Assembly: GCA_036771835.1 (NCBI GenBank)
Contig: DAIPGN010000001.1
Span: 336,236 to 400,235 of the forward strand
Reading direction: 5' to 3'
DNA length: 64,000 nt
From: UBA4877 sp002399285
GTDB lineage: Bacteria; Bacillota; Thermoanaerobacteria; Thermoanaerobacterales; UBA4877
Made by a program: the position numbers and the translations under genes
In this document: one piece after another, positions 36,375 to 45,739 of the stretch
Numbering within the stretch: position 1 is the stretch's first letter
Layout: every line of letters starts with the position of its first letter
The notes under the pieces: model-generated
What the model saw: only the letters and a program-made list of their open reading frames with translations
The model's database searches: none
What the model was told of the DNA's origin: nothing

Positions 36375-37703
36375 ATGATCAGACTGATATATGACAGCTT
36401 GAAATATAATGACAACTGTCACCGCTCAAGAACCGATATTCTGAATTTGAGCCTGCATCAGTTTCACAAAATAGTTAAACGGGCATATATCCAAAGTCCT
36501 TTTTACCGGGAACTCTACACTTCACATGGTATTAAATATAGGGACCTCTCTAGGTTGGAGCCTTCGGACTTTCCAATTATAGACAAGGAGATAGTAAGAC
36601 CCAATTTTGATCGTATCGCAACAATCCCGCTGCATAAAAAACCGCAGTCGGAAGATTACAAGCACTTTAACCTGCTGCCTGGCGTAGGGTATCTTGTACA
36701 CACCTCAGGCAGTACGGGAAAACCGTGCAGTTTTCTGTATTCCAAAAGCGCGGTCACGGCGTTGGAATCAAACTTTGTAAGGCTCAGTACCACCGGGGGC
36801 AAAAATCCCGTCACCTTAAGTGATTTTCCCATCCGCAGCCTTCACATAGCCTCGACCGGCATAGGCTATGCCAGTATGCTGCTTGCACAAAACGGACTTA
36901 AAAATTATCATGCAAAAAGTATTGTAGTAGAAACTTCCACGCCGATAGAAGAATGGAAAGACAAAATCGGCGATTTTTCCCCAAGCTATCTGTCGGGATA
37001 TCCATCCTGTGTTGAACTTGTGGCTGAAATGCAGCAGGCCGGGCAGCTCAACATCCGGCCGAAAAAAATCATCACGGGCGGCGAGCCCATGGGAAAAGGG
37101 GAAATGAGACGGCTTTCGGAACTGTTCGGCAGCGATGTGATCAATTATTACGGCTGCACCGAATCAATTTTGATCGGTGCTGGAGCAAGCTGGTACGATG
37201 GAATCTATCTTTTTGACGACCTTAATTACATCGAGACAGATGACCAAAGCAGACTGGTCATCACACCGCTTACAAACAACGCCTTCCCGCTGGTCCGTTA
37301 CCGGATGGACGATATTGTGGAGGGTCTTACGAAGGATTTTATCCCGCCGCTCCCATTTACTCACATCGACAGGCTTGACGGGAGAGTCGAAGAACTCCTA
37401 TGGTTTGAAAATAAAAATGGGAAAAAAGACTTCCTGCATCCTCTGTTTTTGGACGATCTTGATGTGAATGGAATCGAAAAATACCAGTTTGTGCAGACGG
37501 GTAAATCGGACTTTATTATCAGATGTATTGCCTCTATTGAAGACAAGGCATGCCTTGAGAAAGAAATCCGAGAGCAGATCAATCTGATGCTGCGTAAAAA
37601 AAACATGATCAACATAAAGTACCGGATCGAGTTTGTAGACAGGATCTCTCCAGACCCTGTAAACGGAAAAATAAAAATGGTCATCAAAAAGGAAAGACAA
37701 TAG
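36375..37703 (+). CDS. PaaK/F390-synthetase-like adenylate-forming enzyme
   Basis: A 442-aa member of the phenylacetate-CoA ligase/coenzyme F390 synthetase branch of the ANL superfamily. The ATP-binding loop is VHTSGSTGKPCSF near residue 112, the A5-type motif is NYYGCTESILI near 258, and the C-terminal half has VRYRMDDIV near 312 and a terminal VNGKIKMVIKKER. Such enzymes activate carboxylic acids as adenylates for CoA or other acceptors; the substrate here is unknown. It lies 160 bp after hydA with its own A/T-rich leader, and a terminator follows. It may be unrelated to the hydrogenase. Confidence 0.82.
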   Translation: MIRLIYDSLKYNDNCHRSRTDILNLSLHQFHKIVKRAYIQSPFYRELYTSHGIKYRDLSRLEPSDFPIIDKEIVRPNFDRIATIPLHKKPQSEDYKHFNLLPGVGYLVHTSGSTGKPCSFLYSKSAVTALESNFVRLSTTGGKNPVTLSDFPIRSLHIASTGIGYASMLLAQNGLKNYHAKSIVVETSTPIEEWKDKIGDFSPSYLSGYPSCVELVAEMQQAGQLNIRPKKIITGGEPMGKGEMRRLSELFGSDVINYYGCTESILIGAGASWYDGIYLFDDLNYIETDDQSRLVITPLTNNAFPLVRYRMDDIVEGLTKDFIPPLPFTHIDRLDGRVEELLWFENKNGKKDFLHPLFLDDLDVNGIEKYQFVQTGKSDFIIRCIASIEDKACLEKEIREQINLMLRKKNMINIKYRIEFVDRISPDPVNGKIKMVIKKERQ

Positions 37704-37752
37704 AAATTTTAACCTGAGATTAATATTTATTGGCATAAAAAGGTCTTACATA

Positions 37753-37783
37753 AAAAGCTCCATTTTATTGGAACTTTTTTTAT
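37753..37783 (+). terminator. Intrinsic terminator after the PaaK-like gene
   Basis: AAAAGCTCCA and TGGAACTTTT pair over ten bases with one mismatch around a 6-nt loop and run into a T7 tract. A TTGACA at 37796-37801 follows, which may be the -35 of the next gene. Confidence 0.75.
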
Positions 37784-37845
37784 GTATAAAAAGTATTGAC
37801 AAACACAAAATAAATCTACATTGTTTATAAGGAGACTGCGAGATT

Positions 37846-38838
37846 ATGCAATCCATACGGCAGGACGAAGAGATTAAATATATTACGGACTCTCAGGCAT
37901 TAAGGCTCGGCTTGCAGAACGTTGAAGAAGAATTATCATATATAGTCGATCAGAGTGATATCACAATACGCGATATGATCAAAACCCTTTTTAAATCCGG
38001 CAAGAGACTAAGACCAAAATTGGTATTCTTATCCGGCATGTGCTTCGACGATCTCAATAAACATATGATATATTCTGCAGTATCGGCCGAATTGATACAT
38101 ACCGCCTCCCTTGTTCATGATGATATCATAGATGTGTCTGACTTCCGCAGAAATTACCCTACAATAAATCATTTATGCGGAGATCATATTGCTGTGCTGA
38201 CAGGCGATTTTCTATTTGCCCATGCCTTTGATATTTTGGCGTTTAATAATCTCAATAAGAGCATGTCATATCTTGTCAATGCAATTCGGGAAATGTGTGT
38301 CGGCGAAATAATGCAGGCCGAAAGGAAATTCAACCCTGATATTACTGAAAATGAGTATATCGATTATATAGGCCGAAAAACGGCATCATTGTTTTCCGCA
38401 TGCTGCAAAGCCGGCGCGGAAAATGCGGGAGCAAACGATGATAACATATGCATGATGGGTATTTTTGGGTACGATATTGGATGCGCCTTTCAAATAATAG
38501 ATGATATCCTCGATATAATCGGCAGCGAAAATGAATTGGGCAAGCCGGTTGCCCACGATATTTTGGAAGGAGATATAAACCTTCCGCTAATATATTTAAT
38601 TGAGGATAAAAAATATAAGGATAAGTATGGCGAGCTATTATTGAGCAAACAAATAGATTCAAATCAGCAGGAAAACATTATGGAAGATATAAAAAGATCT
38701 GATGCTCTTGTGAGATCAAGGCATAAGGCGGAAGAATTTGCGGAACATGCCGTCAATTCTTTGTCTACTATACCATACAGTAATTATAGAAACATACTTA
38801 TCGACATGTCGGCTGAAATAATAGATAGACGATATTGA
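37846..38838 (+). CDS. Polyprenyl diphosphate synthase (HepT/IspB type)
   Basis: A 330-aa long-chain trans-prenyltransferase. The first aspartate-rich motif is HDDIIDVSDFRRN near residue 88 and the second is IIDDILDIIGSENELGKP near 216; GKRLRPKLVFLSG near 51 is the isopentenyl diphosphate site. It condenses isopentenyl diphosphate units to make a C30-C40 chain for menaquinone or other isoprenoids; the small-subunit HepS partner is not in the window. AAGGAG lies 11 bases upstream of the ATG. It converges on a YtpB-like sesquarterpene synthase gene, which uses exactly this class of product in Bacillus. Confidence 0.93.
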   Translation: MQSIRQDEEIKYITDSQALRLGLQNVEEELSYIVDQSDITIRDMIKTLFKSGKRLRPKLVFLSGMCFDDLNKHMIYSAVSAELIHTASLVHDDIIDVSDFRRNYPTINHLCGDHIAVLTGDFLFAHAFDILAFNNLNKSMSYLVNAIREMCVGEIMQAERKFNPDITENEYIDYIGRKTASLFSACCKAGAENAGANDDNICMMGIFGYDIGCAFQIIDDILDIIGSENELGKPVAHDILEGDINLPLIYLIEDKKYKDKYGELLLSKQIDSNQQENIMEDIKRSDALVRSRHKAEEFAEHAVNSLSTIPYSNYRNILIDMSAEIIDRRY

Positions 38839-38839
38839 T

Positions 38840-39904
38840 TCATATTGTCTTCTTTTCCCTCAAATGTTTACAGATATTATACAACACCCGTGCATACATA
38901 CTGACCGAGCTTAGGATATTTTGCGTCCAAAACGGCAAATCTCCCGAGTCGGCCTTGGGATCGGAAAAATATAGAGCTATAAGACCGTCGGCGACCATTC
39001 GATGAAAAAATGGATATTCTAATGTTTTTGCATTATTTATCGAGTTTCTATAAAAATAATTTATACGTTCCGCCGCTCCCGCCATATTTTCATAATAACC
39101 TACAAAATTCAGGTCATTGTTATCGATATCCTCATAGTAATCGATATAATAATCCAACAGTATATGCAGACCGCATATACTAGGAAAATATGCGTTTAAA
39201 ATCCTATCTGCCTCATCGGCAGTTAAATTTTTTTTGAAAGCGGCAGCAACGAGTACAAAAATACCAAGAGTGGATCCGCTTGAGGCTGCAAACTCCCACC
39301 CTGTTATTTGGGGATAATTTACAATATATCTTCCATACCATGCCCGCATCTTTTCTTCCCTGATATTAAGAGATAGATGTTTATAAACCTGAAGATCGGA
39401 GTACAATCCCGAAAGAAAAACCAGTTTATCCTTTATAACGTCGTATGAAGGCAAACGGCTTATTGTTTCTTTGCATTCCTTAATCAGTTCCTTGAGATAT
39501 CCGCCGTCATTCTTATAAGGATAATATTTGTAATAGTCGCTATAAATATCGCCGGGTATAAGAGCATCATTCATGGCTAGATGCAGGCCTTTAAATGCTG
39601 CTTCTTCCTGAATCCCCGCCCTATCGCAAAGATTATCCAAATAATCGCTGATGGTCTGATACGCCGCTATGAAATCAACCATCATTTCCATATCGGCCAT
39701 TGGATAAAGCGAATAAATGCTCCCGCCAAGGCAATGAAATCTTTTTAGAGAAATACTGTCTGATGCAAGTTTTGACAGTGCCCTGTCGGGGATTTTTCCA
39801 GCCAAATCGGCATAGTATTTAAGCTCTCTATCGACCATAGGGAAGACACGATATAAATACATATGAATGTCAGAAGTCTCATATGCAATATCATATATAG
39901 ACAA
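38840..39904 (-). CDS. ytpB: YtpB-like tetraprenyl-beta-curcumene synthase (DUF2600)
   Basis: A 354-aa all-helical class I terpene synthase-like protein of family DUF2600. The aspartate-rich motif is YQTISDYLDNLCDRAG near residue 82; a second acidic segment HILLDYYIDYYEDIDNNDLN near 245 fits the other metal-binding region. In Bacillus subtilis YtpB converts long-chain prenyl diphosphates to acyclic or monocyclic C35 sesquarterpenes, which accumulate in spores. The start codon is TTG after AAGGGGCG. It meets the polyprenyl diphosphate synthase gene tail to tail with a 1-bp gap, so substrate and user genes are adjacent though transcribed convergently. Confidence 0.85.
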   Translation of the reverse strand: MSIYDIAYETSDIHMYLYRVFPMVDRELKYYADLAGKIPDRALSKLASDSISLKRFHCLGGSIYSLYPMADMEMMVDFIAAYQTISDYLDNLCDRAGIQEEAAFKGLHLAMNDALIPGDIYSDYYKYYPYKNDGGYLKELIKECKETISRLPSYDVIKDKLVFLSGLYSDLQVYKHLSLNIREEKMRAWYGRYIVNYPQITGWEFAASSGSTLGIFVLVAAAFKKNLTADEADRILNAYFPSICGLHILLDYYIDYYEDIDNNDLNFVGYYENMAGAAERINYFYRNSINNAKTLEYPFFHRMVADGLIALYFSDPKADSGDLPFWTQNILSSVSMYARVLYNICKHLREKKTI

Positions 39905-39980
39905 TACGACGCCCCTTTCAATCCGGCTGAATATATCCTTTCCTTAATTGAGCAAAAGTATAAAAATCCCTGATTTATTA

Positions 39981-40808
39981 TTAATCCATGTTCCGGTCCA
40001 TCGGACAAATCACGTTATAAACGGTAATCTTATCCGGCTTTTTCATATTCAGTTCACTTATCAATTCCATATATTTTCCCTGCGATCCGGAGGTATATAT
40101 CTCAAAACTTCCAGCATCTTCTTTATCATTGAGCAGGCCGGTCCGGGATAAATATTCTCTGACAGATAACGCCTGCTGGTATGCAGGATCAATAAATTTT
40201 ATTCCAGGACAGCAATCCTTAAACATATCCATAAGTATCGGGTAGTGAGTGCACCCAAGTATTACGGTATCAACGCTTCCCTTACTGGTTATAAATGATA
40301 TATGTCTCCTGATTATTTCTTCTATATTTACATTCTTGTATTCCAGATTTTCTATCATTTCGGCAAGTTCGGCCGAACCTTCTGAAATTATATGGACATC
40401 TTTGTTCTGTCTCTTGGCCTCGATATCATAGGCCTTGCTGTTTACTGTAAATTTAGTAGCCAAAAGCCCTATGTCATCATTTTCTTCATTCGTTTTTATT
40501 GCACTTATCGCAGGTGCTATTATTCCAATCAGTTCGACATCGTAATTCTCTCTCATCGTACTTATCATGGACGATATGGTATTACAGGCGATCACTATGA
40601 CTTTTATATTATTTTCAACCAGTTTATCCAACATTCTTCTTGTAAGAACTGTTATCTGTTCTAAAGTTTTATTTCCATAGGGCACATTTTTATTGTCTCC
40701 AAAAAACAGTATATCTTCATGCGGCAATAATTTCTGTAATTCCTTTACAACCGTAAGCCCGCCTATACCAGAGTCAATGACACCGATCGGGGAATAATTA
40801 CTCAGCAT
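39981..40808 (-). CDS. murI: Glutamate racemase
   Basis: A 275-aa cofactor-independent racemase supplying D-glutamate for peptidoglycan. The two catalytic cysteines are in VIACNTISS near residue 74 and ILGCTHYPIL near 186; the N-terminal IGVIDSGIGGLTVVKEL and GDNKNVPYG are typical. Length and motif order are normal. It starts at ATG 40808 with AAGGAGGG upstream. The gene runs toward the YtpB-like gene, 76 bp away, on the same strand. The shared upstream region, 40809-41124, is also upstream of the divergent SDR gene. Confidence 0.95.
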   Translation of the reverse strand: MLSNYSPIGVIDSGIGGLTVVKELQKLLPHEDILFFGDNKNVPYGNKTLEQITVLTRRMLDKLVENNIKVIVIACNTISSMISTMRENYDVELIGIIAPAISAIKTNEENDDIGLLATKFTVNSKAYDIEAKRQNKDVHIISEGSAELAEMIENLEYKNVNIEEIIRRHISFITSKGSVDTVILGCTHYPILMDMFKDCCPGIKFIDPAYQQALSVREYLSRTGLLNDKEDAGSFEIYTSGSQGKYMELISELNMKKPDKITVYNVICPMDRNMD

Positions 40809-41124
40809 GGATTCTGCCCTCCTTGAAATGTAAGTTTAATATTGTCCGTAATTATTTTATTACTCTATGTTATAATTGTATACTTTAATAAAGAACGGAA
40901 ATCATAAAGATTATGTATATATTCGCACATATTTTACGTTTATATACACAGTTTTCCCTTTGGAAAGGGCAAAAATATCTCTTTCGGCCAGTATATGTCA
41001 AAGTTTACGGCCAATTTGTGTTTCATAATCTCTATTGTACTGCATTTGCCTAAAAAAATGTAACTATTTATTGATCGAAATATATATTATATTATAAGAA
41101 CCCCGTTTAGAAAGGAGATTTAAC
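40809..41124. other. Intergenic region between murI and the SDR gene
   Basis: A 316-bp A/T-rich divergent promoter region. TATAAT at 40871-40876 (plus) lacks a well-spaced -35. CCCTTT-GG-AAAGGG at 40956-40969 is an inverted repeat with a 2-bp centre that could be a protein-binding site. No RNA gene or open frame of note is seen. Confidence 0.4.
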
Positions 41125-42024
41125 TTGAATGATTTATATCCATATTTAGGTTATAAAGAAGTGTGTCAGCAGGTCCCGATCCAATTTCCTCCGCAGCATC
41201 AGCCAGTACAGCCGGGCTTAGAAACACTGATGGTTCCCAAACCCGTATTTGAAAACCCAAATTACATTGGAACAGGTAAATTAAAGAATAAGGTTGCAAT
41301 AGTAACCGGCGGAGACAGCGGCATTGGCAGAGCCGTATCCGTGGCATTTGCAAAAGAAGGCGCCGATATATGCATCGTCTATTATAATGAACACGAAGAT
41401 GCGCAGGCAACAAAATCTTGTATAGAGGCACAAGGGCGAAAATGCCTTTTAATGTCGGGAGATATACGCGGAGAGACGTTTTGCAAAAATGTTGCGGACT
41501 GCACTGTTTCAACCTTAGGCGGTATCGACATTTTAGTTAATAATGCGGGCGTACAGTTTCCACAAACAGGAATAGAAAATATATCAACAGACCAGATGAG
41601 GCTCACATTTGAGGTAAATTTCTTCGGGATGTTCATCATGACGAAATTGACCCTGCCCTATCTAAAAAATGGCAGCGCCATAATTAATACGGCATCCGTT
41701 ACCGCCTATGTTGGGGAAGACCAGTTGATTGATTATTCCAGTACCAAAGGCGCAATCGTCAGCTTTACGCGTGCAATGGCTCATTCCCTGGTGTCAAAAG
41801 GCATTAGGGTCAATGCGGTTGCTCCGGGACCGATCTGGACTCCGCTTCAGCCTGCCAGCTGGTCGGCCGACTACATTACTACATTTGGTTCTGATACTCC
41901 TATGAAACGGCCAGGCCAACCGGTCGAGCTTGCTCCGACATACGTATATCTGGCAAGCTGCGACTCTTCATATGTCACCGGCCAGGTCCTGCATGTCGAC
42001 GGCGGACAGTCAATGCAATCATAG
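41125..42024 (+). CDS. SDR-family oxidoreductase (YhdF/YghA-like)
   Basis: A 299-aa short-chain dehydrogenase with the N-terminal extension (about 45 residues) typical of the YhdF/YghA stress-associated group. The nucleotide motif is VTGGDSGIGRAV near residue 58, NNAG near 141, and the catalytic tetrad residues are in NTASVTAYVG and DYSSTKGAI (Tyr/Lys near 211-215). The C-terminal end has YVTGQVLHVDGG. The cofactor is probably NADP(H) from the arginine or lysine context, but I cannot be certain. TTG 41125 follows GAAAGGAG. It is monocistronic; a GC-rich hairpin follows. Confidence 0.92.
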   Translation: MNDLYPYLGYKEVCQQVPIQFPPQHQPVQPGLETLMVPKPVFENPNYIGTGKLKNKVAIVTGGDSGIGRAVSVAFAKEGADICIVYYNEHEDAQATKSCIEAQGRKCLLMSGDIRGETFCKNVADCTVSTLGGIDILVNNAGVQFPQTGIENISTDQMRLTFEVNFFGMFIMTKLTLPYLKNGSAIINTASVTAYVGEDQLIDYSSTKGAIVSFTRAMAHSLVSKGIRVNAVAPGPIWTPLQPASWSADYITTFGSDTPMKRPGQPVELAPTYVYLASCDSSYVTGQVLHVDGGQSMQS

Positions 42025-42029
42025 ATGGT

Positions 42030-42079
42030 AGGGGGTATCTTTCGGTTCTGGTACAGCAGTCAACCGAATGCAGCCCCCT
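42030..42079. terminator. Nested hairpin after the SDR gene
   Basis: AGGGGG pairs with CCCCCT and, inside it, TTCGGTT pairs with AACCGAA. It lies between the convergent SDR gene and ABC exporter operon. The following T tract is weak on both strands. Confidence 0.5.
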
Positions 42080-42154
42080 CTGTTAAAAATTACTTGTTAA
42101 CTGCAGCTATGATCCCATCGATTTCTTTTACCAACTGAAGTTACATCCTTAGAT

Positions 42155-43987
42155 TTATTCGAGCTCGGTCAATCCGGTATATAATTGGTAATACCTGCCC
42201 TTTTTCGCTATTAGCTCATCATGGCTGCCGCGTTCCAAGACTTCCCCATGTTCAAGCACAAGTATGGCCTTCGCATTGCGGACTGTAGAAAGCCTGTGAG
42301 CTATCACAAATACGGTACGTCCCTCCATCAGGCGATCCATTCCGGATTCAATCAGCTTCTCCGTATGCGTATCAATAGAACTGGTCGCCTCATCCAGAAT
42401 AAGAACAGGCGGATCGGAAACAGCCGCACGTGCAATTGAAAGAAGCTGTCTCTGCCCCTGGCTTAAGTTGCTTCCGTCACCTGAAAGCATGGTGTCATAA
42501 CCGGCGGAAAGCCTGCGTATAAACGAATCTGCATTGGCAAGCTTGGCAGCCTTTATAACCTGCTCTCTTGTAGCTCCCATATTGCCGAATTTGATATTGT
42601 CTTCAATGGTTCCCGAAAACAAATGGGTATCCTGCAAGACAACGGCTATGGAATGCCGTAGGTCATCTTTTTTGATGTTGCGTAAATCAATCCCGTCATA
42701 GGTTATAGAGCCGGACACCACGTCGTAGAAACGGTTAATAAGGTTTACAATCGTCGTCTTCCCTGCTCCCGTAGAGCCGACAAACGCAATTTTCTGGCCT
42801 GGCTTTGCATAGAGATTTATTCCATTCAAAACAGGTTTCTTAGGTTCATAACCGAATACAACGTCATTGAAACGGACATCCCCCTTGAGCGGGATAAGCC
42901 CACCGTCCGGCCTGCGCCATGACCATCTTTCATATTTTGTATCATTTTCTTTTTCTTCAGGCATATGCACAAGGGTCACATCGCCGTCATCCACCTCTGG
43001 CTTTTCCTCCATGACATCGAGAATACGCTCGGCGCCTGAAAGAGATGCAAGAATAAAGTTGAACTGCTGAGAAAAATGATTGATCGGCATTGCAGTCTGG
43101 CGTACGTAAACAAGATAAGCGGAAAGGCTGCCAATATCCATATGTCCTCCAAGAACCAAAAATGCCCCTATACAGGTGGTAAGCGCATAGCTAAAATAAG
43201 AAAGACTGACGACGATAGGCACAAGAATTCCCGAGTATGTTATAGCACCGGTGCCTGCATCCTGAAGTACTTTATTCCGCTGCGAAAACCCCTCCATATT
43301 CCGGCTTTCATGATTAAACACCTTTACAACTTTTTGACCTGCAACCATTTCCTCAACAAAACCGTCCAGATTTCCTAAAAACTTTTGCTGGTTTTTAAAG
43401 AATATATGGCTCTTTTTACTACTGTACCGAATAAACAAAAACATACACAAAAAAATAGACAAAACAATGGCGGACAGCTTTGGGTTCAATACAATAAGCA
43501 TTGTAAATGTTCCGATAAGCAGAACGGCCGACCTTATTATTACTGTAAAACTGTTGTTTAAGACCTCGGCTATAGTGTCAATATCATTTGTAAAACGGCT
43601 CATTAATTCACCGTGTGTGTTTGCGTCAAAAAATGAAAGCGGCAGGGTCTGTACCTTGCAAAAGAGGTCATTGCGGATCTCCTGGACAACCTGCTGCGCT
43701 ACCTTTACCATGAGCTGTGTATAACCGTACGTTGATGACGCTCCTGCAAAGTAAATAACACCCATAATAATAAGCATATGCTTAAGACCCGGCATGTCTC
43801 CGGGAAGAATATATTTGTTTATAACAGGCTTTATCAGATAAACTCCATAGACATTGGCTCCGGCACTTATGACTGCGAACAGCGTAACAAGGCACAAAGC
43901 CGCAGTATGTTTTTTTAGATAGTGTCCAATAAAATTGAGCACCTTATTAAGATCTTTTGGTGTTTCGTGTATCGTTGTTCTGGCCAT
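42155..43987 (-). CDS. ABC exporter half-transporter, second of a heterodimeric pair
   Basis: A 610-aa fusion of a six-helix exporter transmembrane domain (residues 20-330) and an ABC ATPase. ATPase motifs: Walker A GSTGAGKTTIV near residue 403, Q-loop VLQDTHLFSG near 450, signature NLSQGQRQLL near 505, Walker B PVLILDEATSSID near 524, switch AHRLSTV near 559. The D-loop and H are canonical and a catalytic Glu follows Walker B. A 30-residue insertion precedes the ATPase (EKENDTKYERWSWRRPDG). It overlaps the preceding half-transporter gene by the TAATG junction. The pair most likely exports drugs or lipids and is controlled by the MarR gene upstream. Confidence 0.92.
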   Translation of the reverse strand: MARTTIHETPKDLNKVLNFIGHYLKKHTAALCLVTLFAVISAGANVYGVYLIKPVINKYILPGDMPGLKHMLIIMGVIYFAGASSTYGYTQLMVKVAQQVVQEIRNDLFCKVQTLPLSFFDANTHGELMSRFTNDIDTIAEVLNNSFTVIIRSAVLLIGTFTMLIVLNPKLSAIVLSIFLCMFLFIRYSSKKSHIFFKNQQKFLGNLDGFVEEMVAGQKVVKVFNHESRNMEGFSQRNKVLQDAGTGAITYSGILVPIVVSLSYFSYALTTCIGAFLVLGGHMDIGSLSAYLVYVRQTAMPINHFSQQFNFILASLSGAERILDVMEEKPEVDDGDVTLVHMPEEKENDTKYERWSWRRPDGGLIPLKGDVRFNDVVFGYEPKKPVLNGINLYAKPGQKIAFVGSTGAGKTTIVNLINRFYDVVSGSITYDGIDLRNIKKDDLRHSIAVVLQDTHLFSGTIEDNIKFGNMGATREQVIKAAKLANADSFIRRLSAGYDTMLSGDGSNLSQGQRQLLSIARAAVSDPPVLILDEATSSIDTHTEKLIESGMDRLMEGRTVFVIAHRLSTVRNAKAILVLEHGEVLERGSHDELIAKKGRYYQLYTGLTELE

Positions 43988-45711
43988 TATACCATTACAC
44001 CTTCTTTTTGCAACTCGTAAATATCCCTGTATATTGCGCTCTTCTTTATCAAAACGTCATGTGTACCGACATCGGTTATTTTCCCGTCATCCAGTACTAC
44101 AATCTGATCCGCATCTTTAATAGAACCGACACGCTGAGTGATGAAAATCTTTGTAGTATCATTCAGTTCTTCAGCAAGACCCTCACGAATTTTTGCCTCG
44201 GTAGCGGTATCAACGGCACTGGTTGAATCGTCGAAAATCAGCACATGCGGGCGTTTAAGAAGTACTCTTGCAATGCACAGCCGCTGCTTCTGACCTCCGG
44301 AAATATTTACTCCACCCTGTCCAAGATCCATGTCATATCCCTCGGGGATACGGGAAATAAACTCGTCTGCGCAGGCAATTCTACAAGCCCAGTCAAGATC
44401 CTCATCCGTAGCATCCTCATTGCCCCATTTCAGATTTTCGCGGATAGTCCCGGAAAACAGGATGTTTTTCTGAAGAACCATGCCGACCTCATCACGCAGA
44501 TGAGCAAGGGAGTATTCCCGCACATCATGCCCGTCAATCTTCAGGCTCCCCTCGGAAACATCATAGAGCCGCGGGATCAGCTGTACCAAAGAGGACTTTG
44601 CAGCACCTGTTCCCCCAATGATACCAACAGTCTGGCCGGCATCAATGTGGAGTGATATGTTGGAAAGCACATATTCTTCCGCACTTTGCTGATATTTGAA
44701 AGAAACATTCTCAAAATCAATCTCACCGCGCTCTACCTGGCAGCTGCCAAGTCCGTCTTCAATCTCGGAAGGCTCGTCTAAGACCTCAAATATACGTTCA
44801 ACAGAGGTCATAGAACGGCTTATCATAAGGAAGACGTTGGAGATCATCATCAAAGAATTAAGGATCTGTAGGACATAGCTTAAAAAACCGGTCAACTCGC
44901 CGACCTTCATACTGCCATTGTTAATAAGGTTACCACCAAACCATAAGATACATATGATCGTTGCATACATGATAAACTGAAAACATGGCGCATTCAAAAC
45001 TGCATAATGAAATGACTGCTCCGATGACTCACGGAATGATTGGTTTACTTTACTGAATTTTTTGTACTCGCTGTCTCCCTTTACATATGCTTTAACTGTA
45101 CGAATAGCCGTTAGGTTCTCCTGTACGATTGAATTTACATGATCCAGAGCTCTCTGCATTACGGCATATAAGGGACTGAGCTTCCTTAAGATCAAGAACA
45201 AGCTCACGGCAAGGACAGGCATTGCTACAAGAAAAACAACTGCAAGCTGCGGACTCATTGTAAAAGACATCACCAAAGCCAAAATCATCATAACCGGGCC
45301 GCGAACGATAGGACGCAAACCTTGACATACGGCATTTTGAACTATTGTGATATCGCTGGTCAGTCGAGTGATGAGTGATGGAGTACTGAAGTGATCCATA
45401 TTGGAAAATGTAAACTCCTGAATCTTTTGATATTCCGCCCTTCTCAATTCTGCACCAAATCCCTGACCGGCCCGTGCTGAAAGATGAGCATATAAAATCC
45501 CTAAAAACAATGCAATAAGCGCGCAAACAATCATAGCAGCGCTCTTTGCTAAAATATACTCTTTATCATGGTTTGCGACGCCAACGTCGATTATATCAGC
45601 CATGATCAGCGGTATTATGAGCTCAAAAGCAGCTTCCGCAGCAACACAGACAATACTTCCGATAAGCTCTTTACAATATTTATGAAAATAAACAGTTAAT
45701 CTCTTTAACAC
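43987..45711 (-). CDS. ABC exporter half-transporter, first of a heterodimeric pair
   Basis: A 574-aa exporter with six membrane helices followed by an ATPase domain. Walker A reads GGTGAAKSSLV near residue 364 (Ala-Ala in place of the usual Ser-Gly/Gly). The signature is NISGGQKQRLC near 468 and Walker B VLIFDDSTSAVD near 489, where Asp replaces the catalytic Glu; the switch position is TQRVGS instead of AHR. So this half has a degenerate catalytic site, typical of heterodimeric exporters such as BmrCD and TM287/288, while its partner (42155-43987) keeps the consensus. GTG start with GGAGG upstream; it lies 28 bp after the MarR gene. Confidence 0.92.
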   Translation of the reverse strand: MLKRLTVYFHKYCKELIGSIVCVAAEAAFELIIPLIMADIIDVGVANHDKEYILAKSAAMIVCALIALFLGILYAHLSARAGQGFGAELRRAEYQKIQEFTFSNMDHFSTPSLITRLTSDITIVQNAVCQGLRPIVRGPVMMILALVMSFTMSPQLAVVFLVAMPVLAVSLFLILRKLSPLYAVMQRALDHVNSIVQENLTAIRTVKAYVKGDSEYKKFSKVNQSFRESSEQSFHYAVLNAPCFQFIMYATIICILWFGGNLINNGSMKVGELTGFLSYVLQILNSLMMISNVFLMISRSMTSVERIFEVLDEPSEIEDGLGSCQVERGEIDFENVSFKYQQSAEEYVLSNISLHIDAGQTVGIIGGTGAAKSSLVQLIPRLYDVSEGSLKIDGHDVREYSLAHLRDEVGMVLQKNILFSGTIRENLKWGNEDATDEDLDWACRIACADEFISRIPEGYDMDLGQGGVNISGGQKQRLCIARVLLKRPHVLIFDDSTSAVDTATEAKIREGLAEELNDTTKIFITQRVGSIKDADQIVVLDDGKITDVGTHDVLIKKSAIYRDIYELQKEGVMV

Positions 45712-45739
45712 AAAGTTTCCTCCAATTTTTCAAATAGCT

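Noticed and set aside
42084..42140. Minus-strand stretch reading QLVKEIDGIIAAVNK before a stop, between the ABC exporter and SDR genes
   Set aside because: Looks like the tail of a protein but is only about 15 codons with no start or upstream continuation; too short to call a pseudogene.
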